Numbered from the stretch's first letter, positions 1 to 11,455 are shown. The stretch: DNA of 60,876 nucleotides from Byssothecium circinans (GCA_010015675.1 ML977043.1:23232-84107), one strand, 5' to 3'. The notes: generated from the sequence alone by a model not told the origin. Program-made: numbers and translations.

Positions 1-215
1 TTTATTGTTATTTTTTTTAAACTATTTCTTCTCCTCTTACTCTTCTCCTTGCTCTTCTTTTTAACTACCTTTTTACTTTCTTTTCCTATATTCTAACTTT
101 ACTCTTATCTTTTCTACCTTTTTTTTTTTTTTATTAACCCTTTTATCTCTCTAACTCCACCCTTACTTCTCTTTTCTTTTTCTACCTTGTTTTCTTACCT
201 TTACTTTCCTTTTAA
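1..215. repeat. Pyrimidine-rich low-complexity tract
   Basis: The plus strand is almost entirely T and C, with runs of T and short TTCTCC-type words. No reading frame of interest is visible. It borders a RIP-affected repeat block, so it may be part of a mobile-element remnant or simple low-complexity DNA; the sequence alone does not decide. Confidence 0.6.
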
Positions 216-819
216 CCTCTATTATTCAACAACATGCATTGGACGGCTATCCTTGACTATGCTACTAGCCAGCCTAATGGTGGTCCTCGCAGCTTCCCTG
301 CCACTATTAAAGGACGCTTTCTGCGCGACTTCTCCTATGATCCTCCTAGCAAGTTATACTAATAGCTGTTCTCCTGCTAGATCGCCGTCCCTAATCCCTT
401 GTAACGCTCTTAAACGTCCCACTACAGCGCCGGATAGCTAATCCCTAATAACGTCAGCCCGTGCAAACCTATCCTTGTTGCTCTGTTACTCCTGTCCGCT
501 ATTAGTCTGATACGCTAGATCCTCCCCTCTAACACACTGCCTAACTGTGCATGGCGCAGTCTCATTATTACTGCCTAGCGCCTTGCCGCGGATCCTAACC
601 ACCTAGATGATAAGGAGGGCTCTAATCACTTAGATAGCATGCCTCCTTTAGCCTAGAAGCCCTCTATAGTAGGTTCGTCTTCCCTTAAGCGTAAGCTATC
701 TTCCTCCTCTTCTCTTATAGCTAAGCGCGTCTACCTAGCGTCCCTATCCCTCTCCTCTCTCTTAGCGTCTCTATGTACTTCCTCTTAACTAGCTGCTTAG
801 CGCCCTATATAGTCCCCTA
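216..819. other. Repeat-compartment DNA without an assignable gene
   Basis: TAG and CTA words are very frequent, as in the rest of the first 20 kb. The short open frame at 187-441 has no recognisable domain. This is probably the upstream part of the degraded plus-strand element that becomes readable from about 820, but no start or terminus could be fixed. Confidence 0.4.
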
Positions 820-2207
820 TACCCCTCTCTAAGCCTCTAGGGCTGCAGTCGCTAAGCTAGCGGCCTATGTCACCTACCTATATCACGATGGTGACTAGCA
901 ATAACCGCCGCGTGGATTAGGAGCGCCAGCGTAAGCATGTAGACCGCCAGCGACGCAAGAAGGTGGTTGAGCTAGGCCTGCTTCACCCTTCTAACAAAGC
1001 TAGCAAGGCTAAGAATGATGCCTATAACGCCATCACGCTAGAAGACGAGACTAATGTTGCCTAGATTCTTAAGTAGAAGATTAGGAAGGAGAAGGAAGAG
1101 GAGGACTAGGAGGAAGAGGAGGACTAGGAGGAAGAGGAGGACTAGGAGGAAGAGGAGGACTAGGAGGAAGAGGAGGAAGAGGAGGAAGCTAGCAGTAGGG
1201 AGGACCTAATAACTACAGCTATCAGCCCCTACGCAATGGCTACTAGCATGCTAAAGCACGTATAAGCGCTTAGCAATTCCACTGCATAGTAACACGCTAC
1301 TGTGTTCCTCTCTGCCTAGCGCTCCCGCAGCAGCCCCTTCCCTATTGCTAGCTAGCTAATAGCTTTGCCTACTAGTAACATAAACGCCTTACTAGCAATA
1401 TAGGTTATTTCCCGTGGGTCTACTTCCTCCGCGAGTGCTATAGATAACGCCTTTTACTTAGCCTACTAGCTAGTCGAGCACTATAAACGCCGCCTAGCCG
1501 CTATACATATTAAGTACCGCTGGGTGATAGCCTTCCTTAGCCGTGCCTACGCTGATAAGGTAGCTAGCTTAGAAAGGGAGGGCGTGCTAAGTAAGTAATA
1601 TAATAGTAGGGCTATCACCACGCTTCTCTAAGCTATCACTCCCTCTGGCTGTAAGCCTCCCAAGTCCGTGTGGAATGTATTCAAGCTACGCCTAAACTAA
1701 GCAACTCATTAGTACCACGGTGCTAGAACCCTTAATTAGGGCTTCCTATGCCTTATGTCTAACGACATCAGCCACAAGTGGGTAGAGCAGACGCTGCGCG
1801 TAGGTGAGTGGAGACCTTAGCTAGAGGTAGTAAAAAAGGTTAACCTAGATACGTATAAGGTAAGCCAGTGGTTAGGCATAGAGGGAATAGTAGGTAGGCT
1901 AATTAATGGCAAGGAGATGCTATTCATCAAGGCGAACATGCTAGTGCTGCCTACGCAGGTAGGGGAAGTAGCTGATAGCGAGGATAATAGCAAAGATAAC
2001 GTCAAGCTTACGCCGGCTTGCTCGCTGCGCTAGCTTAGCCTAGTAGAGATGTGTAAACCTTAAGAGTAGTCTACCTTTTACAGCATTATAGGAACTAGCT
2101 TCTCTTTTATGACATATTTAATTGCTATTAGTAGATAGCATAAACATACTACTACTTTCGCTGCGCTCTTCTCTAGCTCACTGAAAAACTTAGGCGATGC
2201 TAAGTGA
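820..2207 (+). pseudogene. RIP-degraded coding relic, acidic-repeat protein of unknown function
   Basis: From an ATG at 888 one frame runs 439 codons to a TGA at 2205-2207. Within it every premature stop is TAG or TAA at positions that look like glutamine; there is no internal TGA and no evident frameshift. Readable pieces include a basic stretch (RQRKHVDRQRRKKVVELG, reading stops as Q), a Glu/Asp-rich repeat from 1,104 to 1,175, and a hydrophobic/basic second half. I do not recognise the family. It is probably a mobile-element protein, because it lies among other RIP-mutated elements and has suffered C-to-T changes at CpA. Histidine codons (CAC, CAT) in the frame are mostly intact, so the mutation is biased toward CAA/CAG. 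Not functional as written. Confidence 0.5.
1104..1175 (+). repeat. 18-bp tandem repeat, 4 units, coding for acidic residues
   Basis: Four perfect copies of an 18-bp unit (gactaggaggaagaggag) lie in frame inside the plus-strand coding relic and would have encoded Glu/Asp-rich repeats. Each unit carries the same in-frame TAG, so either the stop was made before the repeat expanded or each unit was mutated at the same site. Confidence 0.85.
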
Positions 2208-2349
2208 CCTCCTTAAAGGTGTTACACTCACTGCTAGGATAGCCTCTACATAGATCCTTCCTCCTCCTCTAGCTCCTTACTCTTGCATGAATGCTACTAT
2301 TAGCCTATCTAGCTCGTCCAGACTTAGACCTCTAATCCTCTCTCGCATT

Positions 2350-5300
2350 GATAGGGTAGGAGGCGTCCCGCGTTCCTATATAGGCAGAAACCCCTTTATG
2401 CTAGCGCTCGTCCGGCTAGCAATCTAGTGCTCCTGCGTCTCATCCTAGCCTAGCATTAGCAGCCCCTGCTTTCTACATGCCTTAAGGAGCGCTGGTGCCT
2501 CCTATGCTTAATCATATGCGCCCTCTTGACTAGAGCGCCAGTGCGCTTGGTAGACGAGATTGAAGAGCGTCTTAGGTAGTTCTCTAAACGGCAACGCAAC
2601 TATGTTAGGATCTGTAAAGATGGCTAAGAACCACATTATTCGCCTCATCAAGCTTTGCATGCGACTTTCTTTTGTAGATGCAATTAACGCCTTATTTAAT
2701 AGGTATGGCAGAATCTAATGCGTTAGGCAAACTAGGTAGAAAAATTCATCTAGCCACCTGCTCGCCCTCCTATAGCCTAGCTAGCTCTCTATAAATTCAA
2801 AGCTCTTCTACAGGATAAGATAATATGGCCTGCCTCCTTATCCTAGGCGCTCTTGGTCGTCGTCCCAGAGGAAGAGAAAATCTAGTAGCTTACCTACCTC
2901 AGCGAAGCGCATCTTGTTTCCTGTAATGATATGCGGCGGCGTAGTGACGCCCTCTTAGAGGAACATGCGTTTCATGCCATGGTAGTAGAATGCTATGTTG
3001 CCATTCTACTCAAGCGCAGCTAGGGACAGCTCTGAGTGACTCTTGTAGGCCGCTAGCATTAATAACTATACGTTAGCGTTAAACTGCTCTAAGTTAAGGG
3101 CGTGTAAGTACTCTAGCTACTTTTCAAGTAGCTAAGGGTACTACTAGATATTATACTGCTAGTACTAGCCTATCGCCTAGTTGAACTAGATAAACACGTC
3201 CTATAGGTCCTTGACCGCTCTCCACCTACGCTTGTATTCAGCATGCATTAGCAGATTCCTAATGAGCATGTTGTCGCCATAGGGCTGCGCCAGCCACCTA
3301 GTCACCTAGCTAAACTTAGGCAGGAACTAGCCTAGACCATACCTCCTTATAGTCTCCTGCATCCTAAGCCCCTCTTTCATGATAATATCCTGCCCACGCG
3401 TCTGCTCCTAGTGATCCTTGTACAGCAGCGACTCTCTAAATAGCATGTTGCTGCCGTAGTAGAACCGGAGCGCTCGCAACGTGACTACTATAATGATAGT
3501 CTCTAGCAGCGAATAAGTCCTAGTAGTGTGCGCGAGCGTATGCTTAAACAGGAAATAGTACTTATTAATCTATGCGCGGAGGAAGCTGAATAGTTCCTGG
3601 GAAGGGATGATGTAGTAGGGGAGTAGTGAGTAAACGTTATTAATGCTATTATTATAAAGATCCTATTTGCTCTATTGCTTGCAGATCTCATCCATCATGG
3701 TAAGAGAGACGTGGTGCTCTTCTTAGATCCCATACAACTACTACTGGTTATCTCTAAGGTTAGAAAACGCACGCTTCTTGCTATAGAGATAAGAGCCCTT
3801 GCATACGCTCTTAGAGAATGTGGCGCCGCCGCCCTACTGCTAGAGTGAGTAGATGTAGCTAGGATCTAGCGCCAGGTTCTCTATCACCTTGTTGTCAAAT
3901 ACATACACCTTTGAAACGTTGAATAGTATCTTAATAGTAACGTAAAACTAGGAGTACACTAGCCCATCTATATTCTCCTACCTGCGTGGTATGGTAGATA
4001 GCGTCTAACCTATCATGTCCCTTATAGTAGCCTAGGGGTAGGTGGTCACCTAAGGGCTACCTCTAGCCTACTTACTATCTTCTAGACGCTCTACGCGCGT
4101 GCGAGTATATGACTCTAGATAGTAATGCTTCTAGAGAAAAGTCTCTGCCTTAAACTACTCTAGAACTAAGTCGTACGGGTTAGCGTAGTCCTCTAATATG
4201 ACTGTCTTAGCAATGTCTACGTAAGTGCGATCTTTGCTATAGAACTGCGGATAGGTAATCTTAGCCTAAGTCTTTTCCTAGCGCTTGTACGCAAAAGTCA
4301 AATCGTCCGTCATGTGAGCAAGCTTAGTGTTCTTTGCGTGCGCAAAGAGGGTAGCGCCGTTAAAGCGACTTAAGCCTAGGTTTTTAGTAATATATTCAAG
4401 AATAGTGGTCTATAGCTAGTCAAGGTACTAGTGCTATAACGTGTATTCTAGAAGCTATTCCTAAGTACTCTCCTTTATTTAAACGTCTCTCCTGACACTA
4501 TAGTCGCGCCTAGGCTAGCGTTGTCCTTAGAGGCTAGAAGGAACGACACTAGCGTTAAATCATTGACTATCTTGCTAATGGTAGGGAGGAGCACGGCATC
4601 TAGCCAGAGCTACTGATCTTGCTTGCTAAGGTACGTAGTATGCTTGTACCAACTTTTAAGGTAGAGCTCTAGGAAGAAGATAAATATTAGCAGCGACTTA
4701 ATGCTGCCTATAACAGAGCTAAAACAGTAGTAAGGGACCTTGTGTAGTAGGAGGTTCTTTATTGCTAGGTCACTATGGTAGTTATACGCAGATGTGGTAA
4801 GGCTAAAATGTATGTCTACATCTAGGTTTAGGATAGGATAGGCCCTAGGATGCTAGTTAATACTATTCTAGGCAAACGCTAGGCTACTAGGGAAGCAGTA
4901 GACGCTATCTATGTTAAACCTTACCTTAGCAGCACGTCCTTTATTACTGCTATAGTCGTGCTATTGTGGACATAGGTTTTAAGGTAGCTTCTTATTAGGG
5001 GTGCTAATGTCTTTAGGGAAAGCTATAGGACTCATGCCCTTAAACGTAGCCTTTAGATCTAGGCCTTTAGGCAGATTAGAGGGCTTCATTAGCTTTAGAT
5101 TACTTAGGACGTCTAGGAGAAGCGTTCCCCCATTATACACTCCACTAATTAGGCGCGTGATCTCCTTAAGTAATAAACATGTAGAGTGTACGTTAGGGCA
5201 CTAGTAGTGCTCTTAGTATTATCTGTCTACCTTTGCATGCTCCTCGTGGGTATAGCCTTAGAGGTTCCGCAGCTACTTTGCGAGTTTATAGGTGGTTCGC

Positions 5301-6719
5301 TTAGTGGGCGGCGTAGAGGGGCTGCCTTCTCTAGGTGTTAATTATGCTAGCGACGCTGCTTAGGCGGCGCCTAGGCTAGGCACGTCTTAGAGGCGGGTTA
5401 AGGATGAAGGTGACGCAGCGGCTAGTGTCGCTTGCGCAGCTAGCTTAAGGGTACTATTACCGTTAGACGGCTATGGCAGGTGAGGTGTACTACTATTAGA
5501 TAATAGTAGTGGTAGCTAAGGCGTGCTATAGCTAGGAGACCATTGCATAGTCTACGGTATACTGCTACTACTAGATAGCTAGCTAGCCGCAGATTTAACC
5601 TAAGATAAAAGTATAACTCTTTAGGCTAGAAATAAGGTCTTGTATTAGTCACCTCTCGTGCTTGACCAGGATGAAGAAATAGAGTGGCTAGGCGTTTGCG
5701 GACTGTGTAGAGCCTTTGCAGGAGTATTAGCAGCTTTTGCTAGGGTACAGGTTAATAGGTAGCTAAGACTATGAGTGTTCTCTATAGGTGTAATAGATGA
5801 ACGTTGCAAGTTACTGTTCTCTATAGCTTGGCTCTGGCCTGCCGCGCTATCTGCAGGTACGCTGTCTGGCTCTGCCGACCTATCTGCGTCCCTTACGTGT
5901 TCTGGTGCTTTATCTGCGCTTATACGTGTATGCATAACACCTATCTGCATTTCTATTAGGATCTCTGCCGTCCTTGTATCTGTCTTGCTTATGTGTTGCA
6001 ATATGCGCTTTTCATACTCATCGCGCTCATTTATGTGTTCCTGCTTGCTAGCACTAAGCTGATTCATGAGCGCTGCAATCTCTAGGTCGTCTCCTACTGG
6101 CTGTGCAGGAGGGGATAGTAGATGGTATACATCTTCGCCTTCTAGTAACTCATGTGGCGGTATATAAGGGTCTTAAGGGATAGGGATATCAGCGCTAATT
6201 TAAAGACTAAGGTTTTAGGGGGTGATGGTTGGTATTCCTAGGAGTGTAGGCTCGTAGTAGATAAAGTTAGGGTGAGTCTTATACTAGAAAAGATGGTCCT
6301 TTCTACGCAAATACTCTTTATGATTATGTCTCTGCTTTGCCGCAGCCTTAGCCTTAGTAGTAAGATATTTCTTTGGCCTTCCTCCTAGTATATTGCAAGC
6401 TATAGAGTCTACGTCATTATAGAGAAGGCTTCTTAGGCAAAGTAAGTTAGAGATTTAGGAGGTTACTCCTTTCAGCTTAGCGCATTTAGGATAGAACTCC
6501 TCTTAGCTTAGCGCTTCACTTCGCACACCTTACTAGATTAAGTTATTACCTTATAGTGACACCACCTTCTAACATGAATAACTTAACAACTACAACATAG
6601 ATTAGAAATTAGATAACTGCTTTTGATTCCTGCTTTCCTACTCTACATATTAGTACCTTAAACTTAAAAAAACTTTCCTTAAGATTTCCCTAACCTTGTC
6701 CCCATATTCAACCTTTATC
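2350..6719 (-). mobile_element. Unclassified 4.37-kb coding element, copy 1 (less mutated)
   Basis: The minus strand carries a very long reading frame from about 6,400 down to about 2,700, broken only by TAG and a few TAA codons at likely Gln positions. Near the N-terminus there is an AT-hook-like basic segment (GGRPKKYLTTKAKAAAKQ, about 6,330-6,400), then a hydrophilic region (the open 140-residue piece at 5,645-6,067), then a long globular region including FNVSKVYVFDNKVIENLALD (about 3,880-3,940) and GATFSKSVCKGSYLYS (about 3,790-3,840). I recognise no transposase, reverse transcriptase or helicase motif. A second copy, same strand and collinear, lies at 12,907-17,277 with an offset of about 10,557 and essentially no net indel. 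Family unknown; a mobile-element origin is inferred from duplication and RIP. Confidence 0.6.
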
Positions 6720-6724
6720 TAAAG

Positions 6725-7049
6725 CTGCGGCGGGTTGCGCTTAGTTGTAGTGATATTGCTGCGGGTAACTATGCGTTCTAGCAGAACTCTATTACTATAA
6801 GAGTTTACCCTCACCTTAACCATTACTAACGTAAAAGGTGAAGCTATAAGATAGGGGATTAGTACTCCTAATACTACTAAGCAATAGCTACATATAAAAT
6901 TAGTTAGGAGAACGTGTTACTATAGAATGGATTAGCCCTCCTATTCCCACGGATTATCCCTATCCGCGCCCTGGATTTGGGCTAGCAACCCTGACGCTAG
7001 ACCTATTCCGCCACAGATTAGGCATAATCCGTCGCGTCCTCTCAGTTAG
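6725..7049 (-). repeat. tRNA-Ser-like short interspersed repeat, copy 1
   Basis: This block of about 325 bp recurs at 12,560-12,889 in the same orientation. On the minus strand, 7,013-6,945 resembles a decayed tRNA: an A-box-like start (TGGCGGAATAGGTCTAGCG), an anticodon-arm-like GGGTTGCTAGCCC whose loop would present GCT (serine), and a weak GGATAGGGATAATCC in place of the T arm. A tRNA head followed by an unrelated body of about 220 bp is what a tRNA-derived SINE looks like. It directly abuts the end of the 4.37-kb element. No target-site duplication could be defined. Confidence 0.4.
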
Positions 7050-7129
7050 GCATAATCCGTCGCGTCCTCTTAGTTAGGCATAATCCGTCGCGTCCTCTTA
7101 GTTAGGCATAATCCGTCACGTCCTCTTAG
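7018..7129. repeat. 28-bp tandem repeat, 4 units
   Basis: Four head-to-tail 28-bp units beginning ttaggcataatccgtc, nearly identical (one or two differences). The second copy of the surrounding repeat (near 12,855-12,885) carries only one unit, so the array expanded in this copy. There are no spacers, so it is not CRISPR-like. Confidence 0.9.
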
Positions 7130-7130
7130 T

Positions 7131-7220
7131 TAGGGTATAATCCATTTAGGTATATAATAATAGGGTATAATCTATTTAGGTATATGATGATAGGGTATAA
7201 TCTATTTACGTATATGATGA
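7131..7220. repeat. 30-bp tandem repeat, 3 units
   Basis: Three 30-bp units starting tagggtataatc follow the 28-bp array after one base. Differences between units are mostly C/T or G/A changes. A duplicated short word (gccctagg) follows at about 7,240-7,265. No function is evident. Confidence 0.85.
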
Positions 7221-7289
7221 TAGTAGGGCTGACTGTTGATAGAGCCCTAGGATAGAGCCCTAGGATAGCACTACCGCTCCCCTAAGTGT

Positions 7290-9960
7290 AATCTAACACA
7301 GTAGTTAGTATCCTTGACGCGCTCTCTTAGCTAGAGGTCCTCCATCCTCACATTCACTAAGTGGGCGTTTTTGAGCTCCTAAGTATGTCTAAAACCTAAG
7401 GAAGCTGTGCCATTCCTGACTAACGGCTTGATACTCTGAACTCTGTGCCTTTACATGACCTAGAGCCTCCTGCAGGCCTCAAGCGTATACTATGCCAGCA
7501 ATCCATGTGCCATGCATCACCTATTCGTCCGTGAGTTTCTTGTTAACACCGTAGTCTCGCTTAAAACCACCACATGGCAGATGTTAGCGAGAGATAGCAA
7601 TAGCGAGGTGTTAGTAGGTTAGAATGCTAAGTTTTATGTCTAGGTATAGACGCGCCTCTTATAAGATCACCTAAGTAAGCTGATTAGAGTTCTAGGTTCC
7701 ATTTCCCTTTAGCTATAGAAACGTTGAATGCGGATCTCTACGTTTATAGATGAGGATATCAAGCTGCTGCTAAAAGGGCAGAACGAGCCAGAGATAGTAC
7801 ATGAGTAGCTCGCTCACTTCTTTTAGTAGGTATTAGTGGATAATCTTCATAGACCTAGTGATGTTATAGCCCTTATAGTAGGAGGTAACTGTGCTAATCA
7901 AGCCTTCTTTAATAAAGACACCATAGTGCTATCCCTGCGCAGTATTACTATGCTGCAGCCCTATCAGCTCCATGCCGCGCGGCGGCTGCCCGCCTGTCAT
8001 GTGGATGAGTAGGAGTAGCCGCTCAAGGAACTCATCTACCTTCTTAAAGTACGCCTGCACCGCCTTCTTCTTCTATCAAAGCTACGATTCTAGGCTTATA
8101 GCAAGCATCTCGTCCCTCAGCTAGTCATTCTTAAGTACCCTGTTAAGCAGCCATCTATCGCCGCCCTGCCTAAGCTAGTCCGCGTTGCGCTGGTCTTAAA
8201 GGAAGTTCTAGCCCCTCTTCTTATTACTGTAGTTATCTTAGAGATGATAGAGCAGCACTTATGGCACTACATCATCGTGAGCTTTATTAGGATAGAGAAG
8301 GAGTAGGCCTTCTAGCTCTTACTAGGCCTTACGAACCTAGCTGGCGATAAACTCTCGCAGTACGTCTATGCTAAAGCCTGTGTCCTTATACTAGACTAAG
8401 CTCCCATCCTCTAACCAGGCAATAGAGCTAAGCGACGTCGTGTTGCTAACTACCTTTTTCGCGTAGGACTAGAGGCGGCATACCTAGTTAAAGGCTATCC
8501 AAGACCCCTATACTATAAAACGCTCTCTTATCTCATCTAGCATGTCTAATGATGGGTGATTGACTTCGCCTTCTTCCGCAGCGACGACTAATCGCTGTAC
8601 GACAAGCATCTACGCTATCTTGATAAACTTAGAGAGATCAGGCAAATAGCTAAGTGGGCTATAGAAGACGCCACTAGGGTTCTCATTAATACCTAGGACA
8701 GCAAGAAAGCTTAATACTACGCTCTTAAAGTAGTCGCCTTTAAGCGTGTGGTTAAGTAGAGCAATGCATAGCTATAGAGACACTCTATTAAGGTTGCAGA
8801 TAACCTCTCCTACCCTATCTCCTTCTATGGGCGACGCGTTACTTCCTAGTAGGTGCTAGAAGGATAAGGTCTCCTCTATAACGCAGAGGACCTAATTAAG
8901 GTGAAATAGCTAGGCGTTAGTAAGCCTGTGTAGCAAGGGGATGCTCTGCGTTAGCCAGCTTATTTAATATGCAAAGTAGAGAAGGCGCTTCCATAGGCTC
9001 TTGTAGGCACGGAATATGCTCTTCCCAAGCTTTACCATGAGCATACGATCGTGCTTCGTAGAACGGCCGGCAATGAAGCTGTTAATCTGTGCCTGGTTGA
9101 AAACGCTGATCCTATCCTCATGAATAGATTAGTGTGCGCGCTTAATAAGGCGCTCAAAACTCTCTCTAAGGATAATAAGGGCGGGCTTAGTAATTAGGTT
9201 AGCTACGTATGCTAGCGGCGTAACGTCCGCTATGTTTAGGCCGTTAAAATAGCGCGGCCACCTGGTCATCTTAAGCCACGGTGATACTTTAGTCTTTAAG
9301 ACCTAGCTACTGTAGACCTACGCTCTAGCGTCTTGCTTATAGTTCCCTACTAAAAGCTACTTATTAATTAAGGCTTAGTAGAGGTTAGGATATCCTCTAG
9401 GTTTAGTCTTAGCCACCTCCTATACCTAAGTTAGGACGTTTACAGTAAAGAAGGAGCTCTAGTAACGTGAAGCAAAAAAGCGCTAGCAGTATACCTTACT
9501 ATATAATGGTCTCTTGTCCTCTTCTAGTATATCTATAATCTTTGCTAGCTAACCTCGCTTCCAGGGTAGTAGTTAGTGCTGATTAAAGTGCTGCTTCATG
9601 CATTCTTGAGCTGATTTTGTGTGGGAGAGTACGAAGTCGCAGCAACTACACTGATAACCCCAGTAAAGCTTTAGGTCTAGAAGAGGTAGCTCTATAGGTA
9701 GTAGCTATGGAATCCTCTAGGTGCTTAGATTAAGTAGGTTGTATTTCTCTTGCAGGCATTTGGCGATAGCGTTGGCTACTTTGTTTGCGCGAGATTTGGT
9801 GAAATCAAGGCCTACATCACGGCACGCCTTATAAGCGTGTACGTTCTTAATGTGGCTAACAAGATGCAGAGGCGCAATAGCGTAGGCACACGGCTTGCAT
9901 ATAAGGACTTAGTGCTGGGCGTAGAATGTGAAAAGATCTATGATTATTAAAGGAGATATC
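7290..9960 (-). pseudogene. Relic of an OrsD/DUF3505-like C2H2 protein with a recombinase-like block
   Basis: The minus strand from about 9,950 reads as a long protein with scattered TAG/TAA stops. The N-terminal part has two C2H2-like elements (VLICKPCAYAI ... HIKNVH; CSCCDFVLSHTKSAQECMKQH) as in the fungal OrsD/DUF3505 domain. Much further on (about 8,010-7,790) is IHMTGGQPPRGMELIGL followed by TSYYKGYN and MYYLWLVLPF. I know this block from large fungal proteins related to telomere-linked RecQ helicases, and its Arg and His-containing motifs resemble tyrosine recombinases. No helicase motif is visible, so the helicase half, if it ever existed here, is missing. Function of the ancestor is inferred; the copy is dead. 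Confidence 0.5.
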
Positions 9961-10229
9961 TAGAAGAAGAGAGAAGGGGTAGCAATAAGGGAAAAAGGTT
10001 TATGTACGCGTACGACGCGACGCGACAAGATAAGAAACACTGTGCGCATTTAGGCCTATCTGTTTCTTGCTAGGAGGGGAGGTTCTGTTCTTTAGGAAGG
10101 TCTGATGAGGCGAGGCGCTAAGCAGAGGCTTCAGTGAAGTGAGGTGGTGCCGCTTTATAATTAGTTCTAAAATCAGGTTAAGGTTGGTCAGATTCAACCA
10201 TATATCTTAGAGTACTATAATAGGACTAA

Positions 10230-11455
10230 ACTATCACTACTTAGCTATAAAGCCCTCTTCTTCCTACTTAAGCGTTAACGTAGCAAAGTACTATATAGTA
10301 AGGTAGCCCTACGTTAATATTAAGCTCCTTATTCTTAAAAGAGTCCTTGTCCTTACCCTATATAATTACCTGCGCAGTAAGGTTGAGAATGTGGCATGTA
10401 CAGCGTAACTAGCAATAAGGCGCGTAAAAGCTAAGATCTTCTACTAGGAACTCTATAGTAACGTCATTATTCATAGCGTTATCTAAAATAAAGTAGCTAA
10501 CACGTTCTCTATCTATCTTAAAGGCCTTAAGCGTGTCAGATACTAGAGAGCTAATATTTGCGCTAGAGTGTTGCCCGTGTAGCATGGGTAGGCTGAGTAG
10601 GTAGTCTACTAGCTTAGCAGCCTTATTAAGATAGTGTACGCAGATTCCTATAATTACTTTCTTGTTACCTATTAACGTCTAGTTGTTAAAGGAGAGGTAG
10701 ATAAGGGTAGTCACTTTATAGAGATACTCTATAATAGCTAGTATTAACGCCTTATACTTAGCAACAATATTATCATAGAGGGATATATGGCTCTTCTATA
10801 AGTAGGATTTAGCTAGTAGGTTAGTAGCCTATACTAGCGCGTAGAAGGAGAGTTTCTTAATCACTTAGAGTGACTAGTTATTATTAGTAATCTAATAAGT
10901 AACTGCTTAAAGAAACTTAGTGCGGTTAAAGCTTCCTGCTAGCTTATTAGCTACCTCTTAAGATACCTTAGTCCCCTTCATCTGCATAGAAGCGAGTATT
11001 AACGTTTGATTAGCTAGGGCCTTTATGATCTTGCCTGATTTATCGTAGCCATGGCTAGGCTTGAATTATGCTAGATAGCTTACTATAGAGCTAGTAGAGA
11101 GACTAACGTTATACTCTCTACTAAATCTCTTATAGGTGTAGTAGTACCTATAAAGCTAGTACTTCTTCTACTACTCTTAATACTAGACTAGCTAGCTATA
11201 CAGGTATATCTAGCTTAGTTTAGACCCGCGTGAGTGTTCGTAGGGCTACTTCTATAGATGAGGTACTCTATTCTAATCTAGGCCGTCATATACGTTGTCA
11301 TTAATATTAGAATCTTCGTAGGGTGGGGGATTAGGGTTATTAAAGACTTTAGACGCATTGATTTTAGGGCGCCTAGAGGCGGCTTTTAGAGGCGGGCGCT
11401 TACTATTTGCGCGTGCGGCTGCTTTCTTAAAGGCCTTGTAAAGATTCTCGTTCAT
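10230..11455 (-). pseudogene. hAT-family transposase relic
   Basis: From the ATG at 11,455 the minus strand reads MNENLYKAFKKAAARANSKR and continues with stops at likely Gln positions. The diagnostic part is an RNase H-like core: VTTLIYLSFNN, then a His-Gly-rich segment LHGQHSSANIS, then YFILDNAMNND (about 10,480) and CTCHILNLTAQVII (about 10,380). This order matches hAT transposases, where the DNASNND motif carries a catalytic Asp. The copy stops near 10,230, before the C-terminal dimerisation region, so it is truncated as well as nonsense-mutated. Confidence 0.7.

Noticed and set aside
5645..6067. Independent 140-residue gene on the minus strand
   Set aside because: It is an open piece of the longer degraded frame of the 4.37-kb element, continuing in the same frame across stops on both sides.
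820..6719. Reassigned code, with TAG/TAA read as Gln
   Set aside because: Frames stay open if TAR is read as Gln, which looks like a ciliate-type code. But ordinary genes in the same window end at TAG/TAA and use CAG/CAA, CAG codons also persist in the relics, and the duplicate copy shows the changes are ongoing CpA to TpA mutation. RIP explains it.
6945..7013. Functional tRNA-Ser gene
   Set aside because: Only the A-box and anticodon arm look right; the T arm and acceptor pairing are not convincing and the sequence is repeated with mutations.
7018..7220. CRISPR-like array
   Set aside because: The 28- and 30-bp repeats are head to tail with no spacers, and the organism is a fungus.
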